This document shows positions 8,515 through 16,823 of a DNA stretch of 22,086 nucleotides, in pieces (position 1 is the first letter of the stretch; every line of letters starts with the position of its first letter). The DNA comes from Planctomycetota bacterium. Its GTDB lineage: Bacteria > Planctomycetota > GCA-002687715 > DRQF01. Both the position numbers and the translations under genes were made by a program. Location: the NCBI GenBank assembly GCA_015485455.1, contig WFTN01000142.1:1-22086 (forward strand), written 5' to 3'. A model generated the notes under the pieces. That model made no database searches. It was not told the origin of the DNA and was given only the letters and a program-made list of their open reading frames with translations.

Positions 8515-9335
8515 CTGAAGCTAACAATGCACTCCTGGTATTGACGCCACTTTTCTACATGGCAGCGTTCTTAGCCTATAAGGCGCGGCTTGGCTCGAAT
8601 CGTACGAAGAGATTTAGCCGTCCCATCTTAGCAGTGGTGGCGGCCTTGGCCTGCCATTTCGCGTTGCTCTATACCCGTGGCCGTATGATTGGCCAGCCAT
8701 CATGGACGACCTACTACGATACTTTCTCGGCCCTGGCGTTCTTAATGACTCTTACCTACGCCCTGGTTGAGATTGCCTGTCGCAATGCATCCACAGGATA
8801 CGATTTTCTGCCGGTGCCCTTCGCTTTGGTGACTTATGCCGCGGCGTTTGGTCCTCATGTGCCTAAGCGCAATCCCTTGCTTGATTCTGATCTTTTTACC
8901 ATGCACACGGCACCGGCCATCGGTGGTATTGCGGCCCTCTTGGTGGGAGGCTTCTACGGTGTTCTTTATTTGCGTCTAGCCCGGGCTATGCAACGAAAGA
9001 AATTTGGCGACCTTTTTCAACGCCTTCCAGATATGGACACTCTGGCCCGCATGAACTATGCGGCTTTGGTTGTTGGTCTTGTTCTGGTTACCGCTGCAAT
9101 CGGCTGGGGAGCCACATGGTATAGCGACGTCTTTGATCAAGTCGACATCTTGCAGCCCAAAATAGCATTCACTTTGTTGATCTGGGTTGTTCTTCTGCTT
9201 CCCGTAGTGGGGCGTTTCTTTTCGCGTTGGAGCGATCGTTGGACGGCGATTTGTTCGGTTGTCATTCTTGTGCTCACGAGTTTGAGCGTCGTGGTTTCGA
9301 TGTTGCCAATCTTTGAATTTCATGGGCATATGTGA
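8511..9335 (+). CDS. HemX/CcsA-like integral membrane protein (cytochrome c assembly family)
   Basis: The 274-residue protein has about eight hydrophobic membrane segments: near residues 5-22, 40-62, 76-95, 103-119, 130-155, 182-205, 214-236 and 243-268. Family features are histidines in membrane segments (ACHFALLYTRG and MHTAPAIGGIAAL) and the GWGATWYSD segment, which stands where CcsA carries its Trp-rich WWD haem-handling motif but is degenerate. Its position directly before hemA is that of HemX, a membrane protein that in B. subtilis lowers HemA levels. A CcsA-type role in cytochrome c maturation is the alternative. ATG at 8511 overlaps the hemY stop (ATGA), with AAGGAG at 8501-8506. A final FEFHGHM provides further His residues. 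Confidence 0.8.
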   Translation: MTEANNALLVLTPLFYMAAFLAYKARLGSNRTKRFSRPILAVVAALACHFALLYTRGRMIGQPSWTTYYDTFSALAFLMTLTYALVEIACRNASTGYDFLPVPFALVTYAAAFGPHVPKRNPLLDSDLFTMHTAPAIGGIAALLVGGFYGVLYLRLARAMQRKKFGDLFQRLPDMDTLARMNYAALVVGLVLVTAAIGWGATWYSDVFDQVDILQPKIAFTLLIWVVLLLPVVGRFFSRWSDRWTAICSVVILVLTSLSVVVSMLPIFEFHGHM

Positions 9336-10564
9336 TGCCAACGGAAGCCTGCAATTCGCTGTTTATTCTCGGTATGAATCACCGGGTAGCTGAAGTGGGC
9401 ATACGTGGCCAGTTTTCTCTCTCAGAGACTGACCGGGTTGCCGCCCGCCAGAAGTTGAACTCTGGAGATTTGGCTGGCAATGTCTTGCTATCGACCTGCA
9501 ATCGTACGGAACTCTATGGTGCTCACCTTGGGGGGGCTCAAGAGCAAGACGCCTATAAGTCTCTCATTTTTCCTGGCCTTGAGTCTGGCTTCGAGCCCTA
9601 TTGGCACACCGGGTGGAATACCGTTTTTCATTTGTTTCGGGTGAGTGCTGGCCTTGACTCGATGATTGTCGGTGAAAGCGAAATTCTTCGCCAAGTAAAG
9701 CTCGCTTTCGAAGAGTCGATGAACGCCCAAGCCTCTGGGCGTATTTTGAGCGATCTCTTTCGTCAGGCATTGGAAGTGGGCAAACGGATTCGCACGGAGA
9801 CTCAGATCTCTATGGGCAGCGTGAGTGTCGCGGCAACGGCTGTCAAACTTGCGGGGAAGATTTTTGGTTCTTTGAAAGATCGGAAGGTCGTCATCTTGGG
9901 AGCGGGTGAAACTGGGATTCAAACCGCAACTCATCTGCGTTCCGCTGGCCTAGCCAATTTGACCTTGCTCAACCGAACCGTTGAGAAAGCCGAAGCGGCA
10001 GCCTCCCACTTAGGCGTCATGAGCGGAAGTTTGGATGACCTCAGGAAGTGGGTGCAGGAAGCAGACGTGATCATCGGAGCCGTGGAAGCCCCTAAGCCTT
10101 TGGTCACCGCAGACTGCCTTGATGGAGCACCTTCCAAGACGCGGTGTTTCATCGACATTTCAGTGCCCCGGTCGATGGAGGTTGGCATCGCTGCAGTGCC
10201 CGGGGTCTTCCATTTTGACATTGATGATTTGACGCAGCTGATTCAAGACGCCATGGCCGACCGTAGCCAAGAAGCAGAAAAGTCCAAAGAGATCGTTGTT
10301 GCCGAGGTTCATAAGTTCTTGGCCAAACAGCATTTCACAGGCATCGCTCCCTTGGTGGAGGAGATGCGCCAGGCTTTCGATGAGACTCTATTGTCAACCC
10401 TCGGCGATGCTGCCGCCGCAGAATTCGCCAGTGAAGCTGAGAAACTGGCGAAACGACTCTTGGGTGTGTCCCTGAAGACTCTCAAACTATCCAGCCGGAC
10501 TCACGTTTCTGTTGAGCAAGTCCGGGGTGCTTACGAAGTATTCCTTAAGGATTCCTTGTCATGA
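9335..10564 (+). CDS. hemA: glutamyl-tRNA reductase
   Basis: First committed enzyme of the C5 tetrapyrrole pathway: reduces the glutamate on tRNA-Glu to glutamate-1-semialdehyde with NADPH. It shows GMNHRVAEVGIRGQF near the N-terminus, the catalytic cysteine in LLSTCNRTELY (Cys55 counted from ATG 9335), SMIVGESEILRQVK, the NADPH-binding motif VVILGAGETGIQTA, and the helical C-terminal dimerisation domain ending in LKTLKLSS...VYEVFLKDS-like sequence. About 409 residues, usual length. Either GTG 9332 or ATG 9335 can start it, both overlapping the stop of the membrane-protein gene; ATG is preferred. Its presence shows that aminolevulinate is made from glutamate, not from glycine and succinyl-CoA. 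HemL and HemB, which complete porphobilinogen synthesis, are not in the window. Confidence 0.96.
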   Translation: MPTEACNSLFILGMNHRVAEVGIRGQFSLSETDRVAARQKLNSGDLAGNVLLSTCNRTELYGAHLGGAQEQDAYKSLIFPGLESGFEPYWHTGWNTVFHLFRVSAGLDSMIVGESEILRQVKLAFEESMNAQASGRILSDLFRQALEVGKRIRTETQISMGSVSVAATAVKLAGKIFGSLKDRKVVILGAGETGIQTATHLRSAGLANLTLLNRTVEKAEAAASHLGVMSGSLDDLRKWVQEADVIIGAVEAPKPLVTADCLDGAPSKTRCFIDISVPRSMEVGIAAVPGVFHFDIDDLTQLIQDAMADRSQEAEKSKEIVVAEVHKFLAKQHFTGIAPLVEEMRQAFDETLLSTLGDAAAAEFASEAEKLAKRLLGVSLKTLKLSSRTHVSVEQVRGAYEVFLKDSLS

Positions 10565-11505
10565 TGTTGGAAGATCATAAACCCATTCGCTTAGGAACCC
10601 GGGGTTCAGCTTTGGCACTTTGGCAAGCTGAGACTGTCCTTGATCTTCTTTCTCGGGAAGCCCCCATGCGGGACGTTGATCTCATCAAAGTAAAGACCCT
10701 GGGCGATCGTCGCACGGATGTCAAGATCGCGGAGCTGGGGCGCACAGCGGTTTTCACTGCTGAGTTGGATAGCGCCCTCCTCAACTCTGAAATCGATTTG
10801 GCCGTTCACAGTTTGAAAGATCTTGAGACTGCGGAGTTGCCAGGCATGAGCTTAGTAGCTGTTCTTCCTCGCGGTCCGGTGGAAGATTGTTTTGTTGCCT
10901 CATGTCCTTTTGATGAGGTCAAAAAAGGGGCGCGGGTCGGCACCGGAAGCGTCCGCCGAGCAGCGCAGCTAAAAAGGCTTCGACCCGACTTAGAGATTGT
11001 TCCCATCAGAGGCAACGTTCCAACCCGCATTGGTTTCGTTGATGATGGTTCTGTCGATGGCATTGTCATGGCAAGGGCCGGAATGGTTCGTTTGGGTTTG
11101 GCTCATCGAATTGCCTCGGTATTCGACGTCAATGATCTTCTGCCCGCCGTGGGGCAGGGAGCCGTGGCTATTACTGTTCGTACCGATGACACCGAGATGA
11201 ATCGCATTGTCGGGGGGCTAAATCATGCAGCCACTTGGCGCATTGCTCAAGCCGAACGCGCTTGCTTGCGTAAATTGGGTGGGGGATGCAATGTGCCCCT
11301 CGGAGTTTCCTTCGCCTACGTGGGCGATCAGATGGTGCTAAAGGCGAAAGTTTACAATGTTGATGGTTCTGAGGTTGTTGAGGCTGAGCTCGCGTTTGAC
11401 GCCGAGTCAGATGGCGCCACCGCAGGTTTGCTTGTGGCGGAAGAACTCTTGAAAGCCGGATGCGCGCGCTTGTTTGAAAGTTCGGAAGAAACCGAAGACA
11501 AATGA
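10561..11505 (+). CDS. hemC: porphobilinogen deaminase (hydroxymethylbilane synthase)
   Basis: Joins four porphobilinogen units into hydroxymethylbilane in the cytoplasm. The N-terminus IRLGTRGSALALWQA is diagnostic, as are AVHSLKDLE, GTGSVRRAAQLKRLRPDLE, the segment RGNVPTRI and PAVGQGAVAI. The dipyrromethane cofactor cysteine is present in LGGGCNVPLGV (Cys243, close to Cys242 in E. coli). The 314-residue length is normal. The ATG at 10561 overlaps the hemA stop (ATGA); a second ATG follows immediately at 10564. AAGG at 10547-10550 is the likely ribosome site. It sits in the conserved order hemA-hemC-hemD, so the product is handed straight to HemD from the same operon. Confidence 0.96.
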   Translation: MMLEDHKPIRLGTRGSALALWQAETVLDLLSREAPMRDVDLIKVKTLGDRRTDVKIAELGRTAVFTAELDSALLNSEIDLAVHSLKDLETAELPGMSLVAVLPRGPVEDCFVASCPFDEVKKGARVGTGSVRRAAQLKRLRPDLEIVPIRGNVPTRIGFVDDGSVDGIVMARAGMVRLGLAHRIASVFDVNDLLPAVGQGAVAITVRTDDTEMNRIVGGLNHAATWRIAQAERACLRKLGGGCNVPLGVSFAYVGDQMVLKAKVYNVDGSEVVEAELAFDAESDGATAGLLVAEELLKAGCARLFESSEETEDK

Positions 11506-12248
11506 AACGACCTCTTTCAGGACAATCCATTTTGGTCACGCGCCCAGGCGAAACTGGAGCCGAACTGGCTTTGATGCTGGAGGGGTTGGGGGCCCACGTT
11601 GAGCACGTTGCGGCCATCGAAATTATTCAACTCCCTTTGCCTGCAAACGTGACAGACCTCACCGCAGATGTCGATTTCCTTATTCTGTCCAGTGCCCATG
11701 GCCTTGGCAGTGCTTCTCATTTGGCGCTATCTTTGGCAAATGTGTCGGTCTTCGCCGTAGGAGAAAAAACGGCGGCATCCGCGAGAGAACAAGGTTGGCT
11801 TGTGGAACCTGCACACGAAGGTGATGGCATCGGGGGCCTTGTCGAACACTTGCTGACTTTGGATATCCAAGGAAAAACATTCATCTGGCCACGAAGCACT
11901 TTGGCAAACGACGAGGCGTTGAAAAGCCTCAAGAACGCTGGCGCTATCATCAGATCTTTTCCTGCTTATGAAACCAAGAATCCATTGGTGGATCACCCAG
12001 TCGATCTGAGCCAACAAACAGCCATTGTGTTTGCCAGCCCCTCGGCTGTGGCCCACTTAGAGCAGGTGACGGCAAACGAAGTCTTAGATGAATCGCGCAA
12101 GCGATTACGGGCCTTGGCCATTGGCAAGACAACAGCCCACGCCCTGCGAGAACGAAATTGGTCGCACATTGATGTGGCAGCGAAGCCCAGCAATGAAGGT
12201 CTCTTGGCACTTGCTTTGGAATACCTGACGAGCAATCCTCATGGTTGA
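11502..12248 (+). CDS. hemD: uroporphyrinogen-III synthase
   Basis: Closes hydroxymethylbilane with inversion of ring D to give uroporphyrinogen III. This family is weakly conserved, but the features are right: ILVTRPGETGAELA at the start, a two-lobed alpha/beta layout, FLILSSAHGLGS where most members have a FTSxNGV segment, VFAVGEKTA, a second lobe with IVFASPSAVAHL, and ALAIGKTTAHALRE near the end. The 248-residue length is normal. The ATG at 11502 overlaps the hemC stop (ATGA). Gene order behind hemC confirms the call. It hands substrate to HemE, the first gene of the operon. Confidence 0.93.
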   Translation: MKRPLSGQSILVTRPGETGAELALMLEGLGAHVEHVAAIEIIQLPLPANVTDLTADVDFLILSSAHGLGSASHLALSLANVSVFAVGEKTAASAREQGWLVEPAHEGDGIGGLVEHLLTLDIQGKTFIWPRSTLANDEALKSLKNAGAIIRSFPAYETKNPLVDHPVDLSQQTAIVFASPSAVAHLEQVTANEVLDESRKRLRALAIGKTTAHALRERNWSHIDVAAKPSNEGLLALALEYLTSNPHG

Positions 12249-12930
12249 TTCTGTTGCTGAACAGATCGGCAAGAGGTTGAAAGAGCTGATGCCAAGCCAA
12301 GTTGCTTCGCAAGTCGTAGAAGTATCTAAGAATATCGATGGGCTCTTACCAGAAGAGAGGCAACAGTCTGCCTCCTATGGTGACAAACGTCTCCTTGAAT
12401 TCGCCACGACTCGAGTTCTGCTGCGGAACCTGATGAAGGACTTGGGGCTGAAGGCCCAACCCGTTCTCAGCGGCAAGAATCGCGAGCCCCTTTGGCCAAA
12501 TGATGTCGTCGGGTCGATCTCTCATTCTGGTGGCGTGGTGATGGCGACTCTGAGTGAGTCATGTCATCACCGGGCTCTTGGCATTGACTTGGAGATGAGA
12601 AAAGGCCTCGACCGCAAGTTGTTCGAGAAGATCCTACTACCCGAGGAAGAAGCTCTTCTCTTTGGGATAGAAGAAACAGAAAAATCTCGTTTGGCACTTC
12701 TTTTCTTCTCCGCCAAAGAAGCGTTTTACAAAGCGCAGTTTCCCATGACTGGCTTGTTCCTCGGTTTCCATGCCCTGCAATTGAGTTTGCCCGATTCTGA
12801 TTCCAACCTCTCTTTCATCATTCACAACGAGCAAGTCAAAGAAAACCTTCGACCGTTCTCGACTCAGATCAAAGCCCAATCCACCGACAACTTCGCCATC
12901 GCCTCTTGTTGGATTGATCAGCCTCTATGA
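12241..12930 (+). CDS. 4'-phosphopantetheinyl transferase superfamily protein
   Basis: Transfers the phosphopantetheine arm of coenzyme A onto a serine of an acyl or peptidyl carrier protein. The three superfamily motifs are present: WPNDVVGSISHS, the magnesium-binding GIDLE (114-118), and FFSAKEAFYKAQFP with the Lys-Glu pair. The 229-residue length and the long segment before the first motif resemble the Sfp/EntD class more than the short AcpS type. ATG at 12241 overlaps the end of hemD by 8 bases, so it is probably translated with the haem genes. No carrier protein or synthase gene lies in the window, so the substrate is unknown. The pairing with tetrapyrrole genes is unexpected and may be only operon hitch-hiking. 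Confidence 0.88.
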   Translation: MVDSVAEQIGKRLKELMPSQVASQVVEVSKNIDGLLPEERQQSASYGDKRLLEFATTRVLLRNLMKDLGLKAQPVLSGKNREPLWPNDVVGSISHSGGVVMATLSESCHHRALGIDLEMRKGLDRKLFEKILLPEEEALLFGIEETEKSRLALLFFSAKEAFYKAQFPMTGLFLGFHALQLSLPDSDSNLSFIIHNEQVKENLRPFSTQIKAQSTDNFAIASCWIDQPL

Positions 12931-12987
12931 AAACCGTGAAGTGGTACACCCTGTTCTCGGGTTGGCGGTAGATTCGAATATTGTTGC

Positions 12988-12996
12988 TGATATACT
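12988..12996 (+). promoter_or_regulatory. candidate extended -10 promoter for the following gene pair
   Basis: TGATATACT is a TGn-extended -10 (TATACT at 12991-12996) in the 209-base gap after the haem operon. No clear -35 is seen. The leader to the next start at 13140 would be about 140 bases. The gap also holds a small hairpin (CGGCAA/TTGCCG near 13063-13076) without a T run, so it is not a terminator. Confidence 0.3.
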
Positions 12997-13139
12997 GTAG
13001 TCGCAGCCGAAGCGAGTTGGAACTTGGCCTTGGTGTGCAGGAAAAGAGCTACAGGATTCTGAATCGGCAAGATTGCCGAGATGTATTCCGCTTTGCACTA
13101 CAACATTCGCTTTGATGATGTCTGGAGGTGCACCGAACC

Positions 13140-13445
13140 ATGGCCAAGAAGAAGAAACGCAAGAAGCTTGGCAAAGTCGCGGAACGCTTGGAGAAAGCCC
13201 TTCGCTGGTTGATGCACAAGCAGGGACCAAAGAAGGATCTTGTTGCGAAGTATGCACGGCGATTTAGAGTCTCGAAGGATGACGCTTTTTGGGAATTGGC
13301 AAAATTGGGCTACTACGATGAAATTCAGATTGAGCGCTACGAACAAGACGGGATTGAGTGGGAATACCGAGTAGACCCAACTTGTGATTTCGAAATGAAA
13401 GTGGTCCCTGTGGGAACACCTGAACAAGACCTATTCCGATTCTAA
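13140..13445 (+). CDS. small basic protein of unknown function (101 aa)
   Basis: It begins MAKKKKRKKLGK, a strongly basic tail that could bind nucleic acid, followed by a predicted helical part (VAERLEKALRWLMH) and a segment KDLVAKYARRFRVSKDDAFWELAKLGY that looks like a compact helical module. The end has IEWEYRVDP and ends in DLFRF. The start ATG at 13140 has GGAGGT at 13124-13129; a GTG at 13128 lies inside that ribosome site and is rejected. The stop is 6 bases before the DUF6930-like gene, so the two form an operon. I do not recognise a named family. Confidence 0.75.
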   Translation: MAKKKKRKKLGKVAERLEKALRWLMHKQGPKKDLVAKYARRFRVSKDDAFWELAKLGYYDEIQIERYEQDGIEWEYRVDPTCDFEMKVVPVGTPEQDLFRF

Positions 13446-13451
13446 GGAAAA

Positions 13452-15209
13452 ATGATGGCTATTGATCGACTGGCAAGCGAACTTGTGAAACGTGCCCTCA
13501 AACTCCACTCCCTTAGGCTTTGGATGGAGCATGAGGTCGATGATGCCATCGCACTCGAAATCCCTGGATGCGAGAACAGCTTCATCGCTACATTCACTGG
13601 CGGCCCAGCCGGTATGTATGGCCTCACAATGCATTGTGAGAAAGATGCACTATCCGCCTTTCGCAAGCACCTTGGAGATGAAGAACTTGGTGCCCAGTTC
13701 TTCGAGAAGATCACATTGCTGTGCGTTGGCATGGACACTCTGGGGCGCATCCCCGGGCACAAACGCAAAGTTCTGACCGCTGGGGGATTTTCGGCCCGCA
13801 AAGAACAGAACGCCCCCGTATTCATCAACAAGGAGGCACACCGCAATCCTAAGGAGCCCAATCGATCCGCCCAGAAGAAGCTGCTCTATGCAATTAACGC
13901 CGTTATTTTAGCTCATGAGCAGGGGATTCTTAAACCTTACGATATCTTCGGGGATAAGCTCCTCACCCTGAAAATCGAAGGATCGGCCTACAAGCCAACA
14001 ATTGAAGCGCGCTATGTCGCCGTCGATCCCGGCACGGACGAGGGGCATTTGAGCCTCGAAGATTGCCTCGAAGCCCGAGAATTCTTGCCAACCTTGAATA
14101 GTGCTTGGGAGATTGGCTACGCGGAACTGACTTCAGAATTTCTCGGTGAAAGCAACGCAGCCAACTACCTTGCTATTGTCAATCAGGTTGATGGGAGCGT
14201 CGTTCACCTGGTCACTCCGCTGGACAGAACACCTGATGAAATTGTAAGACATATCATCGACGCCATCACGGGGGCCACTGCCGAAGGCACTGATGGTTTC
14301 CCCAAGGAAATTTTGGTTGACGACAAGGATATCTTAGTTGCCATTTCTGATGCTATGAAACGCTTAGAGATCCCGACGAGCTATGTCTCCTCGCTTTCTG
14401 AACTGACGAGCTTCAGAGACTCCTTTGAAGAGTCCATTGGAGAGTTTCTTCCTTGCGATTTTCACGATTCACCTGATGAGGAAACCTGCGAATGGTGGCG
14501 ACAAGAGAGTATGGGGCTTTGTCATTTTCTCGGAACTGAGTTGATCAATCTCCGCCGAACGGGAGACCGATTGGAGCGTTTGTTCTTCGGGCAAACAGCT
14601 CGAGCAATCGACTTCCCAGAAAACTGGGGTACTATTTCAAACACCGCAATGATGGAATGGGCGGGCCAGTTCCATCGTCCCACGAAACGGTCTAAGACTG
14701 TTGCTGAGATCCTGTTGGCGTCTGACAAACTGAATGACGCTCAAATGGAGCTTCTTCAGACTCGCAGCCTAAACCCGATTTCGTTTTATCGGATCGAGGC
14801 TGTTGAAGCGGGGGAGTCGGTAACGTTCTTGGACATTTTCAGCGGGGAACGCCACATTGTCCATGATCTTGGTCTCTCCAATACATCTCCCTTGGACCAT
14901 GTTATTTGCGCCCAAGTTCAGCCAATCCGTGAGTGGAAGTTTGCGATGATCTACAGCAATGCGATCCCGCTTTTTAGGATCGACGGCGCCTTGAGTCACT
15001 TAGAGTCTCTTGGACTCACCTACGACAAAGACGGAATAACCACGAACAACCATCTCATTGGTCGCTTATGGCCCTGGCTGGTAAAGGACTTGGATGAGAT
15101 TCCACAGATCCAGAAAATGGTTGAGCGCCCTCTCGATCTCAAAGGCCCCGATGACGCCCTCCCTCCCGAGCTTGACGCCTCAAGAAAAGATTTCGCCAGG
15201 GGCAATTGA
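13452..15209 (+). CDS. large protein with a DUF6930-like central domain, function unknown
   Basis: The 585-residue protein is soluble, with no signal peptide or membrane segment. The central part (about 235-340) resembles DUF6930: LAIVNQVDGSVVHLVTPLD, then PDEIVRHIIDAI, then a strand pattern FPKEILVDDKDIL. The N-terminal part starts LASELVKRALKLHSLRLW and the later part has WWRQESMGLCHFLG. ATGs at 13452 and 13455 both follow AAGGA; either may start translation. The last residues (after LPPEL) look arbitrary, whereas a neighbouring frame starting there encodes a coherent C-terminal domain (see 15151-15435). The gene may therefore have been one longer protein split by a frameshift. It is cotranscribed with the small basic protein upstream. 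The domain call is from pattern memory and moderately sure. Confidence 0.8.
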   Translation: MMAIDRLASELVKRALKLHSLRLWMEHEVDDAIALEIPGCENSFIATFTGGPAGMYGLTMHCEKDALSAFRKHLGDEELGAQFFEKITLLCVGMDTLGRIPGHKRKVLTAGGFSARKEQNAPVFINKEAHRNPKEPNRSAQKKLLYAINAVILAHEQGILKPYDIFGDKLLTLKIEGSAYKPTIEARYVAVDPGTDEGHLSLEDCLEAREFLPTLNSAWEIGYAELTSEFLGESNAANYLAIVNQVDGSVVHLVTPLDRTPDEIVRHIIDAITGATAEGTDGFPKEILVDDKDILVAISDAMKRLEIPTSYVSSLSELTSFRDSFEESIGEFLPCDFHDSPDEETCEWWRQESMGLCHFLGTELINLRRTGDRLERLFFGQTARAIDFPENWGTISNTAMMEWAGQFHRPTKRSKTVAEILLASDKLNDAQMELLQTRSLNPISFYRIEAVEAGESVTFLDIFSGERHIVHDLGLSNTSPLDHVICAQVQPIREWKFAMIYSNAIPLFRIDGALSHLESLGLTYDKDGITTNNHLIGRLWPWLVKDLDEIPQIQKMVERPLDLKGPDDALPPELDASRKDFARGN

Positions 15210-15435
15210 GTCCATCCAAGAATTCATGCGCCAACATAATCTTGATTGGCTCGACACGAGCATTCCCGCTTTGGACGGCAAGACCCCAAGGCAGGCAGCA
15301 AAGATCCCTGAGATGCGTCCTGTGGTGACCCGTCTCATCTTGACCATGCCTGATGTCGGTGGCCCAGCTGGCCAGTCCGTTGCCATTGACCGAGATGCTC
15401 TACTAAAAGAAATCGGCTTGAGCGTTCGAGATTGA
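15151..15435 (+). CDS. C-terminal antitoxin-like/SEC-C-associated domain in a shifted frame
   Basis: This frame (94 codons from ATG 15151) overlaps the end of the previous gene by 59 bases in a different frame. It contains LDWLDTSIPALDGKTPRQAA, a motif I associate with the C-terminal ends of SEC-C-type and related proteins, then RPVVTRLILTMPD and the ending DRDALLKEIGLSVRD. No ribosome site precedes the ATG. Reading from the upstream frame at LPPEL into this one at TPQEK would give a natural continuous protein, so this is either a separate, translationally coupled gene or the detached end of the 13452 protein. A sequencing error of one base would also explain it. Confidence 0.55.
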   Translation: MTPSLPSLTPQEKISPGAIESIQEFMRQHNLDWLDTSIPALDGKTPRQAAKIPEMRPVVTRLILTMPDVGGPAGQSVAIDRDALLKEIGLSVRD

Positions 15436-15558
15436 CATCTGCGGAAACCGGTCTGTTTGTATTGTTGAGAGTTGAAGATCATAATCCTTGAGCCAACACA
15501 TGGCTTTCGACTATTCGAGAGGTGCAAGTTCTGACGCCCTCATCTGTCCCCACAAGCC

Positions 15559-16062
15559 TTGATTGAGAGTATGCCGCACTCTAACCAACGCCCTGAGACC
15601 TTCGTTTATGTTGGCTATCCCATTGTTCACGAGAACAATCCCCATGTCCGGATCACGATTGTTTGGGCGAACAAAGAATCAGAAGACGTCGTCTTAGTCG
15701 AATCTGCTGCAGGCGGTCTTAAGTTCTATCTCAAAGAGAGGTCGCTCACCTGCCTCAAGAAAGACCAAGAGCTAACACTGAAGGCAAAAGTGGCATCGTC
15801 TGTTCCCGCCTACAACGTCTCGCTCTTCTTTGCTCTCACTCCTTTCTTAGCGTGCCAAACGCTTGCAACGATCGCGTATGCAGCGTGCCACGCGGTTCTG
15901 GTCTTTGGGTTCCAGTTTGATGCTATCGAGTTTGTCCGCCCATGGTTGCGCTTTCGAAGCGAGTTGTTTCAGCATCTTGGTGATCGCGGGTTCGGGGATT
16001 CCATTTCTTTTTCCGAAGCTGAGGAAGTCTTTGGCGCGAAACTCGTCGTCCTTGGCACCTAA
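15559..16062 (+). CDS. doubtful hypothetical protein, N-terminal half coding-like
   Basis: The open frame begins with TTG (first ATG at 15571) and has no good ribosome site. Codons up to about 15840 look coding and give a strand-rich sequence (ETFVYVGYPIVHEN, HVRITIVWANKESEDVVLVES, KFYLKERSL). Beyond that the frame lies opposite the HipA-like gene and reads as antisense. The natural interpretation is a gene whose 3' part was replaced when the HipA segment arrived. No family is recognised. Confidence 0.35.
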   Translation: MIESMPHSNQRPETFVYVGYPIVHENNPHVRITIVWANKESEDVVLVESAAGGLKFYLKERSLTCLKKDQELTLKAKVASSVPAYNVSLFFALTPFLACQTLATIAYAACHAVLVFGFQFDAIEFVRPWLRFRSELFQHLGDRGFGDSISFSEAEEVFGAKLVVLGT

Positions 16063-16635
16063 CTTCATGGCCATGTGCTGATCGAGCCCTTTGTATGCTT
16101 GAGTTGTCAGCAAATCGTAAGCTGGCGCGAGTTCAACGAGACCACTGGTGGGTGACCGCCAGAGGCTGACATTCTTGGCGTGCAGATCACCGTTGCCGAT
16201 GATGTAACTGAACGCGTATAGCTTCAAGAACCTAAGAGTTTCAACCATGGGGGCAGTTGCAAATTCGCGGATTCCGTCAACGATCTCTTGGCAAGAAATC
16301 TGGTATTTGCTGGAGGGATAACGATCAAGAAATTGGCAGCCATCTTCCACATGTACTTTGGTGGGGAACTCACGATCATTTTCAAAGACTCTGTCGAATC
16401 GAGTGATGAGTAGGCCTGACTCTCCGGTACGATCATAGACAATTTTAGCATCGTTTACCTCAAGGCCGCATCCTCTTGCCATTTTGAGGAAGAACTCTTC
16501 GTTTTCGACGATTCTTGGAAACGCGGGAGGGCATAGCTTGAGTATGTGTGCTTTTCGGCGTGATCGGCTTCCCAATGGAAAGGTGATCATAGAATCCGAA
16601 ACCTTCTCTTGCACTCCATGCGTTTCACGGGCTCA
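15847..16635 (-). pseudogene. HipA-like serine/threonine kinase, N-terminal third missing
   Basis: HipA toxins phosphorylate a target such as glutamyl-tRNA synthetase. Counting from GTG 16614, the kinase core is intact: the GVQEKVS loop (its Gly just before the GTG), a lysine in HILKL (26), NEEFFLKMA, GLLITRFDR, the catalytic loop IIGNGDLHAKN (Asp143) and the metal site APAYDLLT (Asp167). The frame is closed by TGA at 16633-16635 only six codons before the conserved motif, so the 60 to 100 N-terminal residues seen in HipT or HipA are absent and no credible start codon with a ribosome site exists. GTG 16614 would produce 255 residues. No HipB-type antitoxin is adjacent. The gene is probably a broken toxin; a minimal kinase is the alternative. 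It overlaps the plus-strand frame 15559-16062. Confidence 0.7.
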
Positions 16636-16823
16636 ACGTGCAAAGCGGATTTTTAGGTCGTCCACCACAACACGCGCCTTCAGACTTTGGAACTGATGCG
16701 TCAAGCCTGGAAGAAAGACAAAGACGAATTGATGAGCGTCGAGCCGTCCTAAGCACCAAGGTCTTATTGACTGCACTCGGTGGGTGATCAAGTGAACCGG
16801 TCCTTTTGAGACAGTCGTTCGAC

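Noticed and set aside
13063..13076. Hairpin CGGCAA/TTGCCG as a terminator of the haem operon
   Set aside because: The stem is short, the loop is very tight, and no T run follows.
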